DNA of 64,000 nt from Marthasterias glacialis (taxonomy: Eukaryota > Echinodermata > Asteroidea > Forcipulatida > Asteriidae). Every line of letters begins with the position of its first letter. The first letter of the stretch is position 1. The notes beneath the pieces were generated by a model. That model did not search any database, was not told where the DNA came from, and saw only the letters and a list, made by a program, of their open reading frames with translations. Location of the stretch: contig OU452225.1 in the NCBI GenBank assembly GCA_911728455.2, forward strand, positions 24,338,495 to 24,402,494. The letters run 5' to 3'. Below are positions 20,623-32,035 of this stretch, in pieces. Position numbers and translations under genes: made by a program.

Positions 20623-22407
20623 TGTGAGACCACTAACAATTTTTTTGCAAGTAATAACAATCACAGATGTAACAAAGTGGAACAAAGTTCCTGTCCAAAC
20701 CGGAAGTTGAAGTTTCATCTAACTAACCTTTATGCATATAAAGCAACAAAAGATACAAATAAAAAAATTGCCCTTCAGCACAGCACAAGGAGACAAAAAC
20801 TCGCACACAATATTGACCTTATTTTCAATTACGCAATCACTTTATTACGTTCAAGCCGAACACCGTGAGTTTGTCCACAAACTCTCTATTTCTAATTGTT
20901 GTTTTTTTAATTATTTTTATTTTATTTTAATATTTAAATTTTCAAACTCCATTTATTCCCCAAGCAAGCGATTCCCTTTAAAAATAAGGCATTCCCCGTT
21001 CAAATCAGTCCAGGTACTGACCCAGAAATTTCATTAGCAGAGTTGTGCCACAGGGGTGTCGTAAATCTACCCCAGAATTATAAGCAATGACCTTGCAGTG
21101 TTTACACAAGGCCACCGCATGTTTGGACTCACCGCTCCCTGATGGCTTGGCCTCAGAATCTGTGAATGGCGTCATTCTCTTGTATGTGGTCTGACATCTA
21201 GGGGCGCACTCCATTAAATAAACTCCGATAGCACAAAGTGCAAAACTCTAAATATTCAAAAATACTTAGAAGTCCCACAGCGTTTTCAAATTGAAAAGAA
21301 AAGTAATCATTGAGTCCTAAACTTCCAACCCCGGTCAATAAAATTTGCCATAGTCCCATTCCTTGCTCTATGATAGTCCCAAGGCCCGTCGTTATTCTCC
21401 GTCCAAGTAAAAACACCCCTACACTTGTGTAAATTTCAAAACGTCCGTGCATCGATCTTGAAAAAATGGTCCTTCACCTACGAGCGAAAAGGATAATTTT
21501 TTTCAGGGCCTAGGTCATCCAAAATACCTCAAGTTAGAAGCCAACAACCCCCAGGTCACAATATTGTGTAAAGTTTTTACACTGTACCCCTTTTAATTGG
21601 TCCTCAGATCTTTGTAGTATGGAATATTTTGAGGGCATACAAAAAGTTCATGAGACCGACCATGGACCGACGGACTGTTTTCTCCCTATTTTGCGGGGTA
21701 CACCTTTATCTAGATTTAATAGTTTTTTTTAGCAATCCAGGGTTGTGCATTGTTTATTACAGATAAGGACAGGGTCAACAAACTCTCATGAATGGGTGTC
21801 TACTGGACTCGCTCCCACATGCCTGATGTTGATTTTATAGTCGTGGAAACAACATCTAAAGATAATTTTATGTGAAAACAAGAATAAAAAAAAACAATTG
21901 TCTGAAATCCCTACCGTACAGCCAACGGCAGTAAGTTGGGCCGTCAAGGCAATTTTACTACGCAGGGTTTTAATAGACCGATTGCGCAACCCAAGTCACG
22001 TGACCTGTAGTGGGTATTTATAATGTAAACAAACACGACGTCCTCCATAGAAAAGTGCGGTACGGTACATGATGATTGTAGCATTTTGTTTAATCGATCG
22101 AGGCTTTTCTTTCTCGAAGTTTATCAAAAATATTCCAGAGTTTGTATACCAGAGACCTTTGAGTGGATGAATAAAGCCTGCATTAAGGACAGTTCCAGCA
22201 AATCTTAAATTATACACGGAACGTATAATGTGGTAGTACTGGTTGCACTAAGCTGGTGTTTTTTACATACTCGTGCTAAGAATTTCAGGCTGATATTAGA
22301 AAAATTGCTAAGCATTTGCATATATTCAGTGTAAAATTACAAAAGGGAACCTATTATTATTAAAATTTGACTGGATGTCGTTCTCTTAAAATTATTATGA
22401 GTGACGA
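20623..22407. other. Intergenic DNA between copies B and C
   Basis: No gene is supported. It is AT-rich. A block at 21968-22065 recurs inverted at 50085-50166. Confidence 0.4.
21968..22065 (+). repeat. Dispersed repeat, copy 1 (inverted copy near 50.1 kb)
   Basis: It contains gtcacgtgacctgtagtggg and, further on, gtcctccatagaaaagtgcg. The reverse complement, with a few changes, is at 50085-50166. Confidence 0.8.
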
Positions 22408-24532
22408 TTATTTGCGTCTCACAATCAAGGCACTCCAGTCTCCAATGAAGTACATCTGGTCCCCGCCCCGTTTCTCCGTACACATGTCGCTTTTGAGGAA
22501 CTCTACCACTTCGCTCTGGAGCTCAGCCGGGGCGTCCTGCACGAAGTTGACGGCGTGGGTAAAGAAATCAAGCAACAGGTTTGCATCTTCCGTGCGGTCT
22601 TCGGCCTTGCTGAAACAGCCGGTGATGTTGGACCTCACCTTGATGGTGTAGTTTTCCGATACGGGGATGTTCTGCTTGGCACACGCAGCCTGGACTTCTG
22701 CGGAAGTTGGATGGTGTTGTCTAACGCCCCCTAGGAGTGGAAACCTCTTCCATAGTCTCCCCAAGCCAGAATTCTCTTTTATAGAATACACAGAGTAAAT
22801 CAATTAAAGTCAGCTTTTGATCTGTTCATAATAATACAAACTTACGTCTAAAGTTGTAACAGGAGCATTTTGTTGTTTTAAACGACACATCTGCTTTTTG
22901 CAAAAGGGTCCAGAATTTGAAAACTTTGGTTTACAGAATAGTTCCTATAATATAAAAGACATCATAATTATTATTAACACACACCATGCGGGGTTTGGGG
23001 TCCAAGTCAAAACAGAGCAACCTAGAGATTTCGTTCTAGTGAACTTGGAAAACGCGGCAGCTGTATAGACGAATCTTCATCATTGTTTTTTCCCCTTCTT
23101 TTTTAAAGGGAAGTTGCCAACCCCAAGGCCCTAAAAGGCCAGGTCACTCAAGGTGAGGGCTAAAAAGAGGGAAGGTGATAAAAGAAGAGGGGCAAAAACC
23201 GTACCTGACACCACGATCACCATCATCACACCCCCGGGTTCGAGTCTGTCATACAGATCCTTCAGAGTAGCTTCTAAATCAGGGACATAGTAGATGGAGT
23301 GAACTGAGCTAATGAAGTGAAACTTGACGTTGTCCTTTCCCGCAAGTTCTCCCCGGAACTCATCCAGAGTTTGCGTCTTCCACTCGTAGGACATGCTTTG
23401 CTGCTGCGCTGCATCGTCGGCGGCTATCCGCGCCTTGAAGCGCGCCACCATATCAGCTACTGGCTCCACAATCGTTGCATTGACACGACCGCCGGGTTCT
23501 TTTCTGTCTCGGAGAACTTTCAAAACTGTGTTCTCAACAGTTCCTTAAACAAAAGGACAAGGTTTTTGTATTTAACGAATAATTTGTTTTAGCTCCAAGA
23601 TGATCAGGCGACCTCAAGCTTTCGCTGTAAAATAATAAGATATATCTTGTTTATCATGTTTAACACGCGTATGGTTAGACCCCATGCACGCACGTCACAC
23701 ACACTTGCAGTCAATCCGGTTGGTAATTCTGATGTCATTACAGCATAAACCACGCCCACTTCACACGCGCCGGCTCCTCAGAGTGAAGTACCATTACCAA
23801 TATTTCTACAACGATTTACGCAAAAAGCTAGGTGGTTGTATTTAACACATGTGTTGTTTAGACACTAAATCTGTTTAATAATGTTCTTCTCTGTTTTAAG
23901 AAATTTGTCTAACCGCGCGTATGACATAGTGGCTTACCAACAAGATAGGTGTACGTGAAAACGCCGCACTGTGCGCCGCGTCGACTCAAATGCGCACTAC
24001 ACTGTATAACACACTGTGACACTGACTTCTAAAATGGCGCAACCAAATGCATTGATCTCCATAATACTGACTGGAGATCAATGACCTTATGCACATGACG
24101 TCATTTGAGTAGGGCGCCCTCAGTAAGAGATCAAAAAGAAGGATGCTCATTGGCCCATCCTGTGCGCCGCGCATACATAATGTGTGTTTTCCATTGTTGC
24201 ACCAGCGTTTTACCTCTGAGATGGCGGCATGATGACGTCAATGCATAAGGTCTATTGTTATGGTGACGTCAGGTGAATTGGGTCAATTCGGGAGATGAAC
24301 GAAGAATTTGGAAATGCCTACGAAAGTTTATTGTCACCAACTTACCGTCTCCTGGTCCGATACACAGAACTTTCATCGGCTCAGTGTTGTCGTCCATGGA
24401 TTTGACTACTTCTCGAAGTTGGGTCTCCATCCAGCTGATCAAGACGTTATGTCTGTCTGCCACTCGGTCGTAAACACCGAACGCCCTGTGGTAATACTTC
24501 ATATCATCCGTTAAGGGTCGAATCGACGCCAT
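22408..24532 (-). CDS. Histamine N-methyltransferase-like protein, copy C (3 exons)
   Basis: Exons 24532-24346, 23543-23205 and 22775-22408 use donors GACG|GTAAGT and TCAG|GTACGG and acceptors TTTAAG|GAACT and AAAAG|AGAAT, phases 1 and 1, giving 297 residues. The start is the internal ATG of MASIRPLTDDMK, which makes exon 1 187 nt like A and B; an in-frame ATG lies 12 codons upstream. The SAM motif is KVLCIGPGDG, the acidic motif IVEP. Unlike A and B, exon 3 keeps the SGLGRLWKRFP segment that matches SGWDKLWKKYGSRFP of human HNMT. R in HRAF and H in SVHSIYYV replace the histamine-binding Glu and Gln. Intact, probably cytosolic, substrate unknown. Confidence 0.88.
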
Positions 24533-26792
24533 GATGATGTCACAACCAACACTGCTACAACAAAACAAACAGAAATTAAATACACCGCCAAAATATAACG
24601 TCTTCAGATTTTAAAAACTAGCATAACTGTAGCGTGCCTGTGTAGCAGTGGAGCTAGCCCAGTTTTGTATTGGTGTTTTGCAAAGCACAGAAAGATGCTG
24701 CTTTATCAACCAGCCAAAATACAACGAAACGTATTATTTTTTTTTGGTCTGGCTCCCTGCCAATGTTTACTTACTAGGTTTTCTGATTACTATTATTTTA
24801 TATAATTTTAATATTTTCTAGAAATGACTATAATTCATAAATTTACATCTTATCAACTCCTTTATGACCTGTAAGTTTCTAGCGACTTTTTACAAATACA
24901 TCAGTTTCTAAACAAAAATCAACTTGCACTACAGGTAGAAAATTGCATTCATAAAACACTTTGGGTCAAAGGTCACGTAACTGAAACTAAACCCTTGCAG
25001 ATTGGCTTGTGCCCAAATGCAGTGGGTAACAAGTCTTTCTGGGCCTTGCATGATAAATTACTACCTGCACATAACAGCACAATAAATGAAACAGATTATA
25101 GACCATTCCACGGAATCAACTGTCACTGTGTGACCATCAAGTCTCAGGTCTAATGACGTGAAGGTCTACGTCATTACAATACGTAGTGCAGCCATTTTGG
25201 CTCTGACTCAGACCCGACTGTATCTGCAAATAATAACTTGCGAATAAAACAGCGTTTAAGCGCTACATACGAAGAGTGGACCTGATAACAAAATATGTCC
25301 ACACTGTGTAGGAACTTGAAACACTGTATGGACTTACACTCGTCCACACAGTGTTTTCACGAAGTAGATATTCTCGTTTTACTCATAAGGGAAAACATTT
25401 TCTGTGCAGCATTGAATGGCTCAAAACCGAGTATTATATTAAAGGGATCTGGTGTCCGAAAACCAGTTCTCAAAACACTCTCTAGAAATGGTGGGGGTTT
25501 TAAAGATTTCTTGTTCTTACATGCACGATGACAAAGGAATGTCTACAGTGTCATAAAGGACCTCGCACCCGATACGGAAAATGTTTAATTTTAAGTCACA
25601 CGGTGCAGTCATGTGGTTTGTCTACTCGCCGGCATTCAAATCATTGTTCAGCCATGAATGGCTACCTCCATAATAATAGTAATAATACTGGAGTCTTATA
25701 GTATCTACACTATAGCGCACGTATCTACGTAGCAATCACGTACGGTACTCAATGCAATTATTATTGTCATTTTTTTACGACAGGTTTTTGAAGTTTTTGA
25801 ATTATGAGAGCCATTTATGTTGCACCTTATGGGTTTACAAGGTGCTGCGGCGTATTCAGAAGTCACTGCCAGAACACCAGGCCAATAAAACAATTTAAAC
25901 AATCCCTGAGAAAGTGGCAATTGGGTCATGGCAAATTTTCCCTTCCGCCATGGTTTCATCAACATAGGCTGCACGGCCTGTTATTTTTATCAGTTATTTA
26001 AATTTCTTTACAGAGCCGACTGCCCATTGTTGCCAACCGATACTCATGACTGACAAAAGTCGAGGAATCCAAGGTCCCCCACAAATCAAACCGACACAAT
26101 CGCAAAAAAGCCCCAGATATGACATGTTCATTGGGAGCATCTAAATTGATCGCATTGCTTAACACAATGGTGGTTGTTGTATACCAGTTGCATGCTCTCA
26201 CCTATTTTTGATCTAGCCCAAGTAGCTGTAGATATGTCTTCTTTAAGGCGGGCGCTGGATGGTCATGCAACTCCGAAAAGCTCATATGTCTGCTACGTGC
26301 ACTGGCAAGAAAACATATACAATAGTTAAAGAGACCCCGAAATAACTTGTTTACTCGGTTATAGAATCAATACGTGACGTTGCATAATATCGCACTAAGT
26401 AAACACTGCCCTCTTGAGGCAAGGGTCATCTACGGACAGTCGTTGGTCCCTGGTTATCGGTGGTACAATTGTAGAGTACAAAGTGTAGGCCTCCACAAAA
26501 TACAAGACAAGACAATACAAGACAAGGTTTGCATTTCCAGCCAGCCCGCTCCAATTCCACGCCTGCTCCGACAAGTTTTATAATTATATTATTAAAAAAA
26601 AACCGGAGAGTATGTTTTTTTCAGACAGTTTTTCTCACCAAATCTACAGGCACGGCCCCGTTGGTTTGCACGTCACATCACACGGCAAAAACAATTTCGA
26701 CTTAGTGTGCACTACATAACACAGCACCATGTGTAGACATTTTTGTGTCGTGCATAGTGTTGTCCATGACCAGTGTGCCGTGGAGTTCACTT
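24533..26792. other. 5' flank of copy C, repeat-rich, no gene supported
   Basis: Short palindromes are present (for example gatctccat...ctggagatc near 24053-24080, inside exon 1's downstream intron, and cacactgtg motifs near 25300). No coding region is recognised beyond a SINE tail fragment at 25822-25905. Confidence 0.4.
25822..25905 (-). mobile_element. Fragment of tRNA-Leu-derived SINE (tail part)
   Basis: ttacaaggtgctgcggc and the following bases match the tail of the SINE copy at 52275-52556. The tRNA head is missing. Confidence 0.55.
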
Positions 26793-27026
26793 ACAGGGGG
26801 CTGTGTCGTCATGATCGTAGTCTGCCTGTTTCTGGGCCCAGAAACATGAACTCTCACCCAGTTACTGCACGCGCCCGCCTCTACCGTCATATCACAGAGG
26901 GCGCCGTCATTATTATTCTCTGATGTGACCGCCACTCGCGAGCGTGTGCGTGCAACAACAGATTGGGAGGTCATAATTCAGTCTAGCCACAGGCTCGCTG
27001 TGATCATGACGACACAGCCCCTTTAC
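26793..27026. mobile_element. MITE family 1 (GGGGCTGTGTCGTCATGAT ends), copy 1
   Basis: Left TIR gggggctgtgtcgtcatgat and right TIR atcatgacgacacagcccc are exact reverse complements over 19 bp. TTA occurs at both borders. It has no ORF. The interior gaactctcacc and cacagagggcg blocks recur in the other copies. Confidence 0.9.
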
Positions 27027-27605
27027 TGCGTATCCGGCGTCTTAAATCATTCAGATATGTGTGGACCTATTATGACGTCTGGTATACTCATTGTAGTCGT
27101 CTAATAATCTCGGTGGCGCCATTTTGAAGTTAATGGCGTCCCCATGTGTTATCCTGTTCGAGTGTCACGTAATTTCACTGTATAAGTCACGCCTACTTCA
27201 AACGAACTGGCTTCCAGAAGCCCATAGGAGTTGCATTGAGCTAGTTTTTATATGAAGGGTTATGCAAGAAAAGTTTAGTTTATTGGACTTGGCCTTTTTA
27301 ACGTTCAAAGACTCGAGGTCTTCTCTGAGTTATGAGTTTCTGTCATAACAAATGCTTTTGAACGATGCAATGGGTAATTTTTGTTAAAATCACACACTAA
27401 CGTGTTTGGAACCGGAACCAGCGATCTTTCACCTTTGGGCGCTCAGTAGATACGTGTGTGTATGACGCGATGACGGACCACACTGCCGGATAGGGCGCAT
27501 TTTAGGCAACGCGGCGTTTACACTTTATGTGCAATTTGACTTTTGCAGAATGGCGAGCGTGGCAGACAGTAGCCTAGCCGCGTGTGACGTTGGTAGTTCA
27601 CAGCT

Positions 27606-27763
27606 TAAAGGGGTTGTGTCGTCATGATTAGCAGTAAATGGAATAACTCAGCACTATGCCCCCGTACTATGCGCGGCCACATCACAGTTTGACAAAGACG
27701 GACACATTTGTGACTTGACCGCAAGCACACGTGTGTGCAGTATCTGGGTGAGAGTTCATCGTT
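27606..27763. mobile_element. MITE family 1, copy 2 (one end lost)
   Basis: It starts aaaggggttgtgtcgtcatg and shares the interior (tcacagtttgacaaagacgg, gggtgagagttcat), but the right TIR is absent. Confidence 0.8.
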
Positions 27764-30700
27764 CAATGCACAGCATTATTTTTAAAATGGGCTCAGGTCT
27801 CTTGAAAAATCCGCCACTGCAATTTATGCTTCGTATTTTATTACTGATGCAACAGTAACATGTTTTGCAATGGCGTTATGTAGTTTTGTGCTGCTGAAAA
27901 GCATAAAAAGGGCCATAAATATACATCCGAGGAAAAAGGTGAAATTCATGATGTCGTTGATGTTTAAAAAGATGTTAAAGATAACAACCACACTTAGTCC
28001 TTTAGAAACTAGTAAATAACCAATCCATTTGATGTATACCTCACTTTGCAATACACTTCATTTTAAAAATACACTTGTACTAAGAGATCCAAGAAGGCCT
28101 ACCTGGTATTTGATTATGGTTTCACTCAAGTACTCGTGAATATCCAAGGCCCTTGGTACTCGGATACTTGTAGGCCCTACTTGTTCTTGCGATGTCCCAA
28201 GCATTCGTACTCGAGTACTTCTCGGTCACCATTGGACTGCGGGCAGTACTTAGTGATTGATAAGTGATGGTGCTGTCCAATTCAGTGACACTCCGTAACT
28301 GTTGACTTGAAATCACAAGAATGTAAAAAGTATTTTTTTTTACAATTTTTTTGTGGGTGGGATTCGTATCGGGTATTCATATTCATAGTATTGTCATTTT
28401 TTGACGGGTTAATTGTAGATGAATATAAGATGACCGGTGGAACTATCATGACAGATTGCGTCATTAGATTCAACGAGTAGGTGAGACTGAGGATATTTTT
28501 TCTTATCCTCAAATAGCAATTTTTTTTCTTGGGAGATGGGGATACAAAGGGAAGAGGAAATTCTTAATATCAAAAGGAGCGTTTAAGGCATTGAAAATGG
28601 TGTACTGATACACACGTAGAACTGCTTTTTTGTATTAATGTTGTATTTGTTTATGCAAAGGAGCCTTATCCCTCAAGCAAACTGTAAATTCCTCTAAGTT
28701 GTCTGGATACGCCACTTGCACCAACCAATCCCTTTAATCACAATGTAAAACCATGGTAAAACTAAATTGAACTTTGAACTTTACTAGCTTGATCCCATGC
28801 TTGAACCTTTGCCAGCATTGGTGAACCGTTGAGCATTATTATTATCTCCACGTACGTTTGAACTCAAGGTTGAACACATGACCCTTGCACCTCTATACAC
28901 GAAGAGCCAATAATGTAACCTCCACCAACAGGTTGTGCATGCATTGTGTATGTTCATGGGCATCAGCTACCCGTGTGAAGCCCGGGTGCAGCTTAGCCAG
29001 ACACGACAACCGCCGGTGTCAGAAAGTCTGTGGGAAATGGAGAGGAAAGATCAACCTTTGCGTCTCAATAACAAAGCGTATCTTTTCTGCCGCATGAAAT
29101 ACCCCGCGGTCATTCAGAAAAGAAAATATTCATTCCAACTTTTCTTTCAGAGCATAAGTACCCCACTACAAGCAGCAGATTGTTGATCATGAATTACTTA
29201 CACAACATTTGTACAGTTTGGGCTTAATCGTATAAAATGCACAAAGAAATGCTTAATATTGCAGTGATTGTAAATGCTTTTCACACACGGCATGGAAGTA
29301 ATCGAGTTGATTGGAAAATTAAAACTCGTCCACTTTCTGAAGTTTGCTGGACCGAAGCTTCCTTAAAACCCCAGCTCAACATTGGTAAGAAGAAAAACAT
29401 AAATGTTCACAGATTTACATATAGGCCTATACCTTATATGGTATAAAGATAATGATGGTAGAAGACTTTCCTGCAAATATTTCTGTCTGACGTGGTATCG
29501 TTTATAAATAATAAATGAAATAAGATCCACAATTATTTTTCGTCTCAGTGAGACGAAAACTCTGCCTGCAGGAATGCGTACAAAAATACTGAATGCATTT
29601 TTACCGTTTTCTCGCAAACGAAACAACGAAATTAGCTGACATTTTCACAGGTTGGTTTTATTACAAATATCTTGTACATAAAATGTTGAGCTGTGGCTTT
29701 ACAATATCCTCACGTGAAATGTTGGTTCCCACGTTTAAATTATTTTTTATCATTTTTCCTTCTCTGTGGTTTTCAAACGATGCATACATGTACATTTTTC
29801 TTAATTTAAACGGCAATTATTATGTTATATCTAAATAAAAAAATAAATAAATAACACTAAAAAAAAACACCAGCAAATATTGAATAGGTACTTGCCTGAT
29901 AAATGAACGTAGTGTTTATACACTGAGCTATTGTCCCTATGAGCGGCATAGCCGGGGGGGGGGGGGGCTGTGCCCCAAATAATTTCCAGTGCCCCCCCCC
30001 CCCCCAAATGTAGATACATGCAATTCATTAAAAAATATGGTACCTGCCCCCCTCCCCCTCCCCCACCCCCACTGAAAAGCAATGTTCCCCCGTGCCCCCC
30101 TAGTGAAAAATCCTCGCTGCGCCGCTGGTTCATTTCAGAGACCCTTCACACGCAACAGTGAAAATGATTTGCACGCAGCAGCAGTGACAAATAGTAAAGC
30201 TGATCCAAAGTGATTTATACCATTTTGACCTTTTGATAGATTCACTGGTACCCGTTGTATGTTTATCAGCTGGTTCTCGCATTTTGGCTTGTAATTTTCA
30301 CGCAAGTGTTCACAATTATGGTACATGTATAATGCAATAATGCACAGATTAAAGCAAGCTAGCGGTTTGACATGTAGACGACCTGGAAACTGACCCAGCA
30401 AGACCCAAGAGCGACTCCCGGCACGATATAACGAAAGGTAACTTTCATGTTTTGTATCGAGTACATCCACCGCCATAGTCCCGCTTACTTCCATTTGACA
30501 ATATCGTTAGCTCGGCTTGTTGGTGAGAAACAATTTATAGCGGTGTCAGAGTTTAGCATTTTTGTTTATTTGATTGTTTTTTGTGGGTGTGTGTTTACGA
30601 TACAAATAGCAAAAATGTATTATTTGGGGTGCGTGGAAGTGAACTTACGTACTACTATTTATTTTTGGGGCTGTATGGGGGTGTATGGAAGCAAACTTGC

Positions 30701-31339
30701 TGACTGAATGTTCGCGGAGACTCATGCCGTCAATCGAATTCTAATTTTGACGAGCCCATGGTGGATTTGTTGCTGTCCTAATGAGTCTCAAAGTGCAAGC
30801 GGATTGAGAAGAATTTTCTTCTTTTTAAAATGTATCACGGGCCTAATAATGGTAAACTATCATAATTTTTAAATCACAGACCTCTTTTTATAGAAATTCA
30901 TGAAGACTAAATACTTGAATCGATTTCCATCATTGTAATAAATTCTTGCGAACGATGTCGAATCACTGGGATACATTCTTGTGAATGATGCCCTTCTTTC
31001 AGTTGGGCAAAATTTGAGAACTAAATCTTAAGAATCCTTCAAGACGGACACGCGCCTCCTCAGCCAATCAGAGCCAACATTAGACCTACTGGTGCACACT
31101 TGCGAAGTACATTACTTTCATCAAAGCAGCATCCCTACAAGGCAAAACCATCGCAATCCAAGTTCAATTTAACTCTGAACATTGCACAATTTGAAACCAA
31201 CACAAAACCATTAGTGCCAATAAACTTTGCTAGTGTGCAGAAGTTTATATTCTCAAATGAAACTCCTTGCTATCAAACCAACGTTGCAGAGATGTGTGAT
31301 TGTAAATGAAAAAAGAAAATCCTGAAAATTGGATAACAC
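27764..31339. other. Intergenic region between head-to-head copies C and D
   Basis: No coding exon is recognised on either strand. It includes a GC-rich repeat at 29950-30130 and generally AT-rich DNA. ORFs of 60-120 codons here show no motifs. Confidence 0.4.
29950..30130. repeat. Repeat with poly-G/poly-C tracts
   Basis: gccgggggggg, ccagtgccccccccc and cccgtgcccccct tracts are bounded by gcggcatagccgg and, on the right, cgctgcgccgctgg. The make-up resembles the 8105-8468 element. G-quadruplex formation is plausible. Confidence 0.55.
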
Positions 31340-31590
31340 AGTCTCCCCTTTTCTTAGTCTCGGGATCAAAACTCCTGAATTTACATGATGTTACATTCTT
31401 GAGGTTTACAAACCCTCTACAACATGTCAAATAGAAATCTAGAGGTAGGATCATGACGTATCTTTCATCTCCGTGATGGCAGTTTGGGTAATTTATTACG
31501 AAAATCTTATGAAGGTGCAGGGAGAACAATGGAAAATCTTGTAATCTGGGGGAAAACCCTGACAAATTGGTCACAGGTCTTAGAGGTTGG
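31340..31590 (+). repeat. Dispersed repeat family 3, copy 1
   Basis: Recurs at 32510-32735, 43205-43452 and 45560-45832. The shared order is: cctgaat/acctc block, gtttacaaactct block, a ctttggtg or similar block, and a closing gagaaaatcctgaaatc-type block with aaaatcctga repeats. Confidence 0.6.
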
Positions 31591-32035
31591 AAGTGCGAAA
31601 ATGTCCGACCCTGTTTGGTACAAAGGATGCGAACGGGAGACTTTGGTCCGGCTTGGGTTCGGGCTCGGTGTTTCCATGATCAGACGGAGCCCGGAGCCGG
31701 AACCGAGGTTTGGAAAAAGCCCCAGGTAAATCCAGTGATTTCGGAATCGTACACGCACGCTCACAACTACGTCAACAATAAAGTAGTCTGCTGCCACCTA
31801 GCGTCCTAAAGTCTCCCACTGTGAATGTATTCAGTACGTGTATAGCTAACACTCAACAGAAAATAACATTGGCGGTGGGACAATTTACGTTGTGTGATAC
31901 CCTCGATAACGAGAAGTCTTCATCAAACAGTAGGTTAAAAACTCTTTTAACCTGAATATTACGTAGTACTGGCAGCACGCTTTTAATTTTATTACCATTT
32001 TCAATATAGGTGAACTGAGTATTTAAGCCACCACT

